DNA of 13,132 nucleotides from CAKSQF01 sp051868045. GTDB lineage: Bacteria; Bacillota; Clostridia; Oscillospirales; CAG-272. The notes below the pieces were generated by a model. That model ran no database searches, was not told the DNA's origin, and saw only the letters and a list, made by a program, of their open reading frames with translations. How positions within the stretch are numbered: position 1 is the stretch's first letter; every line of letters begins with the position of its first letter. Location: contig JBJDZN010000081.1 of the NCBI GenBank assembly GCA_051868045.1, positions 1-13,132 of the forward strand. Reading direction: 5' to 3'. The position numbers and the translations under genes are program-made. This document shows positions 6,215-11,562 of this stretch, in pieces.

Positions 6215-7909
6215 TCAATCCATGTCGGGGTATTTTACCTTGTCCCACTGACGGATGACCTCTCTCTGGATCTTTCCGGAGATGGTCTTGGGCATTTCGG
6301 GGATGAACTCTACGATGCGGGGGTACTTGTAGGGGGCGGTTTCGTGCTTGACGTACTCCTGAAGTTCCTTGACCAGCTCGTCGGAAGGCTCGTATCCCTT
6401 GGCGAGAACGATGGTCGCCTTGACCAGATAGCCTCTGGTCTTGGAGGGAACGCCGGTGACGGCGCATTCCAGTACGGCGGGGTTTTCCATCAGGCAGGAT
6501 TCGATCTCGAAGGGTCCGATACGGTAGCCGGAGGATTTGATGATGTCATCGTTTCTGCCCACATACCACAGATAACCGTCGGCATCCCAGTAAGCCGTAT
6601 CGCCGGTGTGGTAGATACCGCCTCTCCAGACGAACTTGTACAGCTCATCCTCGTTGATATAGCCGGAGAACAGACCTACCTGCTTGCCGTTCTTGGGAGG
6701 AATAATGGCGATCTCACCCGTCTTGCCGGGTTCGGTGATTTCGTTGTTGTCGGCATCCACCAGCCGGATGTTGTACATGGGCGAGGGCTTGCCCATGGAA
6801 CCGGAACGGTTGTCGTTCACCAGATTTCCGATGATCAGGGTGGTTTCGGTCTGACCGAATGCCTCCTTGATCTCCAGTCCGGTCATCTCCTTGAATGCCT
6901 TGAAGACCTCAAAGTTCAGGGCTTCTCCGGCAGTGGAAGCGTGCTCGATAAAGGAAAGATCCCAGTTTTTCAGATTTTCCTTGACCAGGAAACGGTAGAT
7001 GGTGGGAGGTGCGCAGAAGGTGGTAACCTTGTATTCGCAGAGTCTGTCCAGCAGATCCTTGGCGATAAATTTGTCGAAATCGTAGACAAACAGGGAAGCA
7101 CCGCACAGCCACTGACCGTAGATTTTGCCCCAGGAAGTCTTACCCCATCCGGTTTCGGCGACGGTCATGTGGAGCTTGCTGACCTGAACGAGATGCCAGT
7201 GCTTCGCCGTGATGATGTGACCCAGAGGATAGGTGTAGTCCTGGCAGACCGCCTTGGGCTCGCCGGTGGTTCCGGAGGTGAAGTAGACCAGCATGGTATC
7301 AAGCGCGCTGTTTTCGAAGCGGGGAAGTTCGGTGGAGGCTTTTTCTGCCTCTGCGGTCATGTTGATCATGCCCTCCCGATCCTCACGGACGATGTACATC
7401 TGTTCAAGAGCGGTCTTTTCGGCTGCCTCTTTGACAAAATCGGCAACCTCTCCTTCGTTGGTGCAGATGATCGCCTTGATGCTTGCCTTGTTGATGCGGT
7501 AAACCATGTCCTTGACGGTCAGCATATTGGTGGCGGGAATCAGGATGGCACCGATCTTATGAAGTGCCAGCGTCGTGAACCAGTATTCGTAGTGACGCTT
7601 CAGGATGGTCATAACGTAGTCGCCCTTGCCGATGCCGTGGGACAAAAAAACATTGGCATAGCGGTTGGAGTATTCGACCATTTCGCCAAAGGTGATGGTT
7701 TTCTTGTCGCCTGCCTTGTTGCACCATTCCATGGCAACCCGATCGGGATCCAACTCTGCCAGCTTGTCGACCACGTCATAGGCAAAGTTGAAATTGTCGG
7801 GATAGTGAATATCAAATCCTACCAGCCTGCCTGCCTCATCAAAAGTTTCAGTGCAATACTGTCTGTAAAAATTTTCAATGGCTTCGAATGTGTTTTGGGT
7901 TTCGCTCAT
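6215..7909 (-). CDS. Medium-chain acyl-CoA synthetase (AMP-forming)
   Basis: The 564-residue product is a full-length member of the ANL adenylating enzymes, closest in layout to the medium-chain acyl-CoA (ACSM/MacS) group. These enzymes activate a carboxylate with ATP to an acyl-adenylate, then transfer it to coenzyme A. Motifs seen: the phosphate loop YFTSGTTGEPKAV (209-221), FGQTET (351-356), YHTGD (433-437), the hinge GRNDDIIKSSGYRI (451-464) and the C-terminal PKTISGKIQR with the catalytic lysine at 546. KHETAPYKYPR is typical of the ACSM-like group. The acid substrate cannot be read from sequence; aromatic, branched or medium-chain acids are all possible. The ATG at 7909 begins MSETQN and has AAAGG about 12 bases upstream; an in-frame ATG at 7969 would add 20 residues inside the leader. 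It has its own promoter and terminator. The enzyme is cytoplasmic. Confidence 0.95.
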   Translation of the reverse strand: MSETQNTFEAIENFYRQYCTETFDEAGRLVGFDIHYPDNFNFAYDVVDKLAELDPDRVAMEWCNKAGDKKTITFGEMVEYSNRYANVFLSHGIGKGDYVMTILKRHYEYWFTTLALHKIGAILIPATNMLTVKDMVYRINKASIKAIICTNEGEVADFVKEAAEKTALEQMYIVREDREGMINMTAEAEKASTELPRFENSALDTMLVYFTSGTTGEPKAVCQDYTYPLGHIITAKHWHLVQVSKLHMTVAETGWGKTSWGKIYGQWLCGASLFVYDFDKFIAKDLLDRLCEYKVTTFCAPPTIYRFLVKENLKNWDLSFIEHASTAGEALNFEVFKAFKEMTGLEIKEAFGQTETTLIIGNLVNDNRSGSMGKPSPMYNIRLVDADNNEITEPGKTGEIAIIPPKNGKQVGLFSGYINEDELYKFVWRGGIYHTGDTAYWDADGYLWYVGRNDDIIKSSGYRIGPFEIESCLMENPAVLECAVTGVPSKTRGYLVKATIVLAKGYEPSDELVKELQEYVKHETAPYKYPRIVEFIPEMPKTISGKIQREVIRQWDKVKYPDMD

Positions 7910-8008
7910 GTGTTTACCGTGCCTTTCTTTATCTATCAATAATATGGTGTCGGCAGTGCGTTCAGGCATTTGGCTGCGCTTCGGATGAGATTTGGACTGG
8001 GGTTGCCT

Positions 8009-8024
8009 GCGATGCCCGCATCGC
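8009..8024 (-). promoter_or_regulatory. Hairpin at the 5' end of the acyl-CoA synthetase mRNA
   Basis: GCGATGC-CC-GCATCGC is a perfect inverted repeat. GTTG (8002-8005) and CAAC (8025-8028) extend it after a 3-base bulge. The predicted transcription start is near 8028, so the hairpin would sit at the very 5' end of the message. It could protect the mRNA from decay, or be an operator just downstream of the start. Confidence 0.4.
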
Positions 8025-8034
8025 CAACGCTTTT

Positions 8035-8063
8035 ATCATACCAGATTTTTTGCCGAATTTCAA
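8035..8063 (-). promoter_or_regulatory. Sigma-A type promoter of the acyl-CoA synthetase gene
   Basis: On the minus strand, -35 TTGAAA (8063-8058) and -10 TATGAT (8040-8035) are 17 bases apart. The leader to the ATG at 7909 is about 120 nt. Confidence 0.8.
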
Positions 8064-8080
8064 CCTACTGTGTATTTTTT

Positions 8081-8112
8081 CGGCTCTACCATTTTAAAAA
8101 GCGGCTCTACCC
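8081..8112 (+). repeat. Direct repeat CGGCTCTACC bordering the assembly gap
   Basis: CGGCTCTACC occurs at 8081-8090 and 8102-8111, a 21-bp period with ATTTTAAAAAG between. CTCTACCC at 8105-8112, the last bases before the gap, recurs as the first bases after it (8213-8220). This suggests a short tandem array that the assembler could not resolve. Confidence 0.6.
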
Positions 8113-8212
8113 NNNNNNNNNNNNNNNNNNNNNNNNNNNNNNNNNNNNNNNNNNNNNNNNNNNNNNNNNNNNNNNNNNNNNNNNNNNNNNNNNNNNNNNN
8201 NNNNNNNNNNNN
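8113..8212. other. Assembly gap of 100 N
   Basis: Exactly 100 undetermined bases, the usual placeholder for a gap of unknown size. Open frames that cross it are artefacts. The true distance between the acyl-CoA synthetase promoter and the XRE-type gene is unknown, and a small gene could be hidden. Confidence 0.98.
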
Positions 8213-8280
8213 CTCTACCCCAAGTAGAATTGCCGATTTGTGTCCAAAATGTAAACTTAATGAAGATTTTGAATACCCTC

Positions 8281-8309
8281 TTGCCAACCCGGAATTTTTT
8301 TGCTATAAT
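8281..8309 (+). promoter_or_regulatory. Strong promoter of the XRE-type regulator gene
   Basis: -35 TTGCCA (8281-8286), a 17-base spacer and a perfect -10 TATAAT (8304-8309) with a TG extension (TGCTATAAT). The start near 8316 gives a leader of about 30 nt. A short inverted repeat (TCTAC/GTAGA, 8214-8228) lies upstream. Confidence 0.85.
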
Positions 8310-8346
8310 GAAACTGGAATAATAGGATCCGGAGTTGCAGATCAAA

Positions 8347-9006
8347 ATGATAGATGAAGCCAAGCTAAGGCAAACCATTGCCGATAATTTGATTTATTAC
8401 CGTAAGAGGGCGGGGCTGACCCAGGCGGAGCTTGCCGCTACCCTGAACTATTCGGACAAATCGGTGTCCAAATGGGAACGGGGAGACGGAATCCCTGATG
8501 TCATTGTCCTCTCTATTCTGGCGGACTACTACTCGATAGAGGTCGGCGACCTTCTTCACGAGAGGGAGGATCAGCCGCAGGAGGCAAGTCAGGAACCGCC
8601 GAAAAAACGCAGTCTGCGGGCGAAGATTCTGGTTCCCATCCTTTCGGTGGGGATCGCATGGCTGTCCGCCACCTTCCTGTTCTTTCTGCTCAAAGTGATT
8701 TTCCCCAGTCTCCCTGTGGCGGGACCTGTTTTTACCTGGTGCGTGCCGGTCAGCTTCATTATTCTGACCGTATTTGCGGCGATCTGGTGGAATCAACCCC
8801 TGCGATTTGTCTGTATCAGCGGAATCGAGTGGTCGGTTGCCCTTTCCCTCTATCTGACTTTCTGCTTTGCACCCTATATGGTTCTGATTTTTGCCGTCGC
8901 CGGCGTCATGGAACTTCTGACCATTCTGTGGTTCATTCTCAGGGCTCCGCGGAAATCCTCCTCCCAAAAAGGGGACAACCGTTCAGAGAAAATGACCGCA
9001 AGCTAA
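8347..9006 (+). CDS. Membrane-tethered XRE-family helix-turn-helix protein
   Basis: The 219-residue product has an N-terminal XRE/Cro-type DNA-binding domain (about 7-68: LRQTIADNLIYYRKRAGLTQAELAATL and SVSKWERGDGIPD are typical). A charged linker (71-93) follows, then four predicted membrane helices (about 94-118, 127-148, 153-172, 175-198) and a basic tail. Such proteins hold a DNA-binding domain at the inner face of the membrane and may respond to envelope or metabolite signals. The target is unknown; it may regulate itself or the next gene. The start is uncertain: ATG at 8347 has GGAG 12 bases upstream, while TTG at 8335 has AGGA 7 bases upstream and would add four residues. It probably shares a transcript with the zinc-ribbon gene 139 bp downstream. 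Confidence 0.88.
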   Translation: MIDEAKLRQTIADNLIYYRKRAGLTQAELAATLNYSDKSVSKWERGDGIPDVIVLSILADYYSIEVGDLLHEREDQPQEASQEPPKKRSLRAKILVPILSVGIAWLSATFLFFLLKVIFPSLPVAGPVFTWCVPVSFIILTVFAAIWWNQPLRFVCISGIEWSVALSLYLTFCFAPYMVLIFAVAGVMELLTILWFILRAPRKSSSQKGDNRSEKMTAS

Positions 9007-9145
9007 ACCTTCTGCCTTGTCCCGACCGTCTTTGCCGGAAATGCCGGGTTACATGATCCCGATGAGCGAATTCGGCTCAACAATAAGTCCAAGATAACAT
9101 AAGTATCAGGATAACAGATATAATTGGAAAGGAACCTTTTTCACG

Positions 9146-10258
9146 ATGAAATGTCCGAACTGTCAGACCGACCTGTTTGTCGGCAGCCGATTCTGCTCCT
9201 CCTGCGGAAAGCGATTGGATCAGCCTTCGCCGGATGGACCCTGCATGTCCAGAAATGAGTTTTTCTGTCTGGCACTGCCCCAAAGGTTCCAGTCGTTCCT
9301 GCACACGGGCATCTTCCTGACCTATTTTTGCGCTCTGCTTTGCCTGATTTCCTCCATCTGGCATCCGGTTTCTGGATTTCTGCAAGCCATTTTGTGCCTT
9401 GTTTTTGCCATTGGACTTCAGGCAAGCAAGTCCCTCATCTGGGCATTGACGGAAATCGTTCTGACCACGGTTTGTCTGGTGGTCGGTCTGGTTATAGACG
9501 GCAGTTTTATCAGCCTGCTTGCGATGGTTGCGGGTGTCTTTGCCTGCATCGGAAGCCATGCGCTGTCCGCCTTCTATACTGCCTATGTGGTTGGCGGGAA
9601 AACGCCGGAGCTTCGGGACGAAGAAGGTCGTCTTATGGCTCTGAAATACAAAAAGCGGAAGAATTTTTGCCTGATTGCCGGTCTCTGTCTGTGCGTGCTC
9701 ATGGGGATTATCCTGTCGGTTTCTATTGCGGTACATCTTTCGGGCAGCAGGGAGGATGAAGGCTATACGACGGGAACGATTGCCGAGGACGGCAGTTATG
9801 AAAACAGTTTTGCCGGCATCCGCCTGACGCCGGATGAGGAGTGGACCGTGTACAGCGGGCTTGCGCTGGATGACGTTCGTCGGGAATTTAATGCCGGCGG
9901 TGCCGATTCCATGGTGTATTATGCTGCCAATGAGACTTTGAATGCGTCGGTACGGTTGGATCTGGTCAAGCAGTCCACCTCGATCATTACCGAAAAGGAT
10001 TTGCTGGATTCCTATGTCAGCCAGGGACTTGCCGATGCAGAAAGTCAAAACATCGTTTACCGATACCGTGAGTATACGACCGTCACCCTGAACGGGGAAG
10101 ACTATCTTTGCCTGGATGCCGGCTATTCGGAGGAGGGAAGCACCGAGTCCATCTATGAGTACATTCTCTGCCGCCAGATCGGCACCTATTCGGTAATCTT
10201 CACCGTTTACTCCGAAAGCGAGGAAGCCTTTGATTCCTTCCTGGAATGGTTCAAGTGA
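9146..10258 (+). CDS. Zinc-ribbon membrane protein with a large extracytoplasmic domain
   Basis: The 370-residue product starts with a zinc ribbon: Cys3, Cys6, Cys17 and Cys20 (CPNC and CSSC ten residues apart). Several hydrophobic segments follow (about 53-72, 76-95, 98-117, 119-148), then a basic loop (YKKRKN), one more helix (174-196) and an outer domain (200-370) that is acidic and strand-rich, beginning near the motif NSFAGIRLTPDEEW. An odd number of helices would put the ribbon inside and the large domain outside. Zinc-ribbon membrane proteins like this are common in Clostridia and mostly uncharacterised, and no function is assigned here. The ATG at 9146 has AAAGGA 12 bases upstream. 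It follows the membrane XRE-type protein with no clear promoter or terminator between, so the two may work together. Confidence 0.85.
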   Translation: MKCPNCQTDLFVGSRFCSSCGKRLDQPSPDGPCMSRNEFFCLALPQRFQSFLHTGIFLTYFCALLCLISSIWHPVSGFLQAILCLVFAIGLQASKSLIWALTEIVLTTVCLVVGLVIDGSFISLLAMVAGVFACIGSHALSAFYTAYVVGGKTPELRDEEGRLMALKYKKRKNFCLIAGLCLCVLMGIILSVSIAVHLSGSREDEGYTTGTIAEDGSYENSFAGIRLTPDEEWTVYSGLALDDVRREFNAGGADSMVYYAANETLNASVRLDLVKQSTSIITEKDLLDSYVSQGLADAESQNIVYRYREYTTVTLNGEDYLCLDAGYSEEGSTESIYEYILCRQIGTYSVIFTVYSESEEAFDSFLEWFK

Positions 10259-10291
10259 GGTTCGGCTGTCGGATTGGACTTATCTGAAATG

Positions 10292-10327
10292 AAAAAATCC
10301 TTCTGCCCTTTGGCGGAAGGATTTTTT
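10292..10327. terminator. Bidirectional intrinsic terminator
   Basis: A 16-bp stem (10292-10307 with 10312-10327, one G-T pair) is capped by CTTT. The stem ends in A6 on one side and T6 on the other, so it can stop the zinc-ribbon gene on the plus strand and the DtxR-family gene on the minus strand. Confidence 0.93.
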
Positions 10328-10336
10328 GTTGGTTGC

Positions 10337-10708
10337 TTATTCGTCCGTTTTTTGGACGTGCGCCTTGATGGCATGAAAACTTTCGTCGCTGATGACATGC
10401 TCAATGCGGCAGGCATCCTCGGCGGCAATGTCTTTCGGAACCCCCATGCCTATCAGCCAGTCGGAGATCAGCGTGTGACGCTCGTAAATCTTTTCGGCAA
10501 TTTCCTTACCCGGAGGCAGAAGGGTGATATAGCCGCCGGAATCCATCTCAATATAGCCGTTTTCCCGCAGGTTTTTCATGGCGACCGATACCGACGGCTT
10601 GGAAAAATCAAGCTCCGCCGCAATGTCGATGGATCGGACGGCTCCCTTGCGTCTGCTCAGAACCAAAATCGCTTCCAGATAGTCTTCTGCGGATTTCTGT
10701 ATTTTCAT
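10337..10708 (-). CDS. DtxR-family iron-responsive repressor (short form)
   Basis: The 123-residue product has the N-terminal winged-helix domain (SAEDYLEAILVLS, SIDIAAELDFSKPSVSVAMKNL, the wing GGYITLLPPGK) and the metal-binding dimerisation domain of the DtxR/MntR family. It lacks the C-terminal SH3-like domain, as MntR does. Likely metal ligands are Asp9, Glu12, His78, Cys100, Glu103 and His104. CRIEH (100-104) matches the Cys-x2-Glu-His site of iron-sensing DtxR/IdeR, where manganese-sensing MntR has Glu in place of Cys, so Fe(II) is the likely signal. Asp9 instead resembles MntR, since DtxR has Met. The ATG at 10708 has AGGGGG 6 bases upstream. It is divergent from feoA-feoA-feoB, whose promoter carries GTTAG-N6-CTAAC boxes. 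Repression of feo by this protein with bound Fe(II) is inferred from layout and family knowledge. The gene symbol is left open. Confidence 0.93.
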   Translation of the reverse strand: MKIQKSAEDYLEAILVLSRRKGAVRSIDIAAELDFSKPSVSVAMKNLRENGYIEMDSGGYITLLPPGKEIAEKIYERHTLISDWLIGMGVPKDIAAEDACRIEHVISDESFHAIKAHVQKTDE

Positions 10709-10745
10709 GAGATCCCCCTGCCTTTTTACTTTCTATCCTAATTCT

Positions 10746-10774
10746 ATTGTATCACATTTTGCACAAAATTGAAA
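10746..10774 (-). promoter_or_regulatory. Possible promoter of the DtxR-family gene
   Basis: On the minus strand a good -10, TACAAT (10751-10746), lies about 40 bases upstream of the start codon. The -35 at 17 bases is weak (TTTCAA, 10774-10769). No GTTAG/CTAAC box is seen here, so autoregulation is not evident. Confidence 0.45.
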
Positions 10775-10829
10775 GGCGTTTTTTGAAATTTTTTTTAATT
10801 CTTTTTGAATATTTTTTTCTCTTTTCCTC

Positions 10830-10858
10830 TTGACAAGCGGGTTAGTTTGTGCTAACAT
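10830..10858 (+). promoter_or_regulatory. Promoter of the feoA-feoA-feoB operon
   Basis: A consensus -35 TTGACA (10830-10835), a 17-base spacer and -10 TAACAT (10853-10858) are preceded by long A/T tracts (10780-10829) that could act as an UP element. The start is near 10865, with a leader of about 75 nt. Operator box 1 lies in the spacer and -10, and box 2 at the start site, which suits repression by blocking polymerase. Confidence 0.85.
10841..10856 (+). promoter_or_regulatory. Operator box 1 of the feo promoter
   Basis: GTTAG-TTTGTG-CTAAC is a perfect inverted repeat with 5-bp arms and a 6-base centre, overlapping the spacer and the -10. TTAG/CTAA half-sites are the hallmark of DtxR/IdeR-type operators, although the arm spacing differs from the corynebacterial consensus. 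The divergent DtxR-family protein is the likely binder. Confidence 0.75.
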
Positions 10859-10865
10859 ATAGGCA

Positions 10866-10881
10866 GTTAGGAACTACTAAC
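10866..10881 (+). promoter_or_regulatory. Operator box 2 of the feo promoter
   Basis: GTTAG-GAACTA-CTAAC has the same arms and the same 6-base centre length as box 1, with a different centre sequence. Its centre is 25 bp from that of box 1, and it covers the predicted start of transcription. The repeated arms with unrelated centres argue for selection on the arms. Confidence 0.75.
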
Positions 10882-10938
10882 CATTTTCAGAGCCGTGAAA
10901 GGACTTTGAGGGGAAAGAGAAGGGAACGGTGGAAGAAC

Positions 10939-11151
10939 ATGATGCCACTGACACTTGCCGCACAGGGGCAGGAAAATATCATACAACGGGTCGGAGGAAG
11001 TCCCGAGGTACGCACACATCTTGCGGATATGGGATTTGTCGCAGGAGCGACGGTCTCCATCATCTCCATGATCGGCGGAAACCTGATTGTCAACGTCAAG
11101 GAGTCCCGTGTTGCGATCAGCCGTGAAATGGCGTGCAAGATTATGGTATAA
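10939..11151 (+). CDS. feoA: FeoA domain protein, first copy
   Basis: The 70-residue product is a single FeoA (SH3-like) domain, a small cytoplasmic partner of the ferrous iron transporter FeoB. Typical parts are the early PLTLAAQGQ segment, RTHLADMGFVAGATVSII (the LxxMG-xxxG pattern of the family) and the closing strand VAISREMACKIMV. The start is ATG at 10939, with GGTGG about 6 bases upstream; a second ATG follows directly at 10942. An open frame runs further upstream but would cross the operator and promoter. It is the first gene of the feo operon. Confidence 0.93.
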   Translation: MMPLTLAAQGQENIIQRVGGSPEVRTHLADMGFVAGATVSIISMIGGNLIVNVKESRVAISREMACKIMV

Positions 11152-11198
11152 TGCCCATGACCCGGGAAGACTCGCAGCCTTGCCCGAATCATTCAGAC

Positions 11199-11226
11199 TT
11201 GAAAAATCAATAAAACCAAATATAAA
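11199..11226 (+). promoter_or_regulatory. Possible internal promoter before the second feoA
   Basis: TTGAAA (11199-11204), a 16-base spacer and TATAAA (11221-11226) lie in the 103-bp gap between the two feoA genes. The surrounding DNA is very A-rich, so a chance match is likely. No GTTAG/CTAAC box overlaps it. Confidence 0.3.
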
Positions 11227-11254
11227 AATTTAAGAGAAACAGGAGGATAGGCAG

Positions 11255-11476
11255 ATGAAGACTTTGAAATCTGCGCAGATCGGAGAAACGGTCACGGTTG
11301 TCAAGCTCCACGGCGAGGGTGCCGTTAAACGCCGCATTATGGACATGGGGATCACCAAGGGTGTGGAGGTCTACATCCGCAAGGTGGCACCGCTGGGCGA
11401 TCCGATTGAGGTTACGGTACGGGGTTATGAGCTGTCACTGCGTAAGGCAGATGCGGACATGATCGAAATCGCTTGA
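11255..11476 (+). CDS. feoA: FeoA domain protein, second copy
   Basis: The 73-residue product is a second FeoA domain with the family pattern GEGAVKRRIMDMGITKGVEV followed by KVAPLGDPIEVTVRGYELSLRK, a stronger match to classical FeoA than the first copy. A good ribosome binding site, AGGAGG, lies 8 bases before the ATG. Tandem FeoA proteins before FeoB are usual in Clostridia. The two copies differ enough to suggest separate roles, for example one binding the FeoB G domain and the other acting in regulation; that is inference. Confidence 0.95.
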   Translation: MKTLKSAQIGETVTVVKLHGEGAVKRRIMDMGITKGVEVYIRKVAPLGDPIEVTVRGYELSLRKADADMIEIA

Positions 11477-11480
11477 GCGG

Positions 11481-11497
11481 TTTCGGTTTAACCGAAA
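11481..11497 (+). other. Small hairpin between feoA and feoB
   Basis: TTTCGGT (11481-11487) pairs with ACCGAAA (11491-11497) around a 3-base loop. It lies 4 bases after the feoA stop and directly before operator-like box 3. No T tract follows, so it may set feoB expression or mRNA stability but is not a classical terminator. Confidence 0.4.
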
Positions 11498-11513
11498 GTT
11501 AGCATAAACTAAT
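11498..11513 (+). promoter_or_regulatory. Operator-like box 3 upstream of feoB
   Basis: GTTAG-CATAAA-CTAAT has the same arm and centre lengths as boxes 1 and 2, with one base changed in the right arm. It lies 49 bases before the feoB start. A TATAAT at 11541-11546 downstream could be the -10 of a second promoter, but no good -35 is seen. Confidence 0.5.
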
Positions 11514-11562
11514 CTACTGATTTCGGAAATCAAAAGAAAATATAATGAGAGGAATTTAAGAG

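Noticed and set aside
6344..7942. Plus-strand open frame of 532 codons antisense to the acyl-CoA synthetase gene
   Set aside because: It lies opposite a gene with every family motif, and its protein is rich in Gly, Val, Asp and His as expected for a mirror frame. There is no ribosome binding site.
7992..8357. Open frames that run through the N gap
   Set aside because: They exist only because the undetermined bases hide stop codons.
9119..9124. TATAAT just before the zinc-ribbon gene as its promoter
   Set aside because: A start from here would fall on the ribosome binding site at 9128-9133, and no -35 is seen at the right distance.
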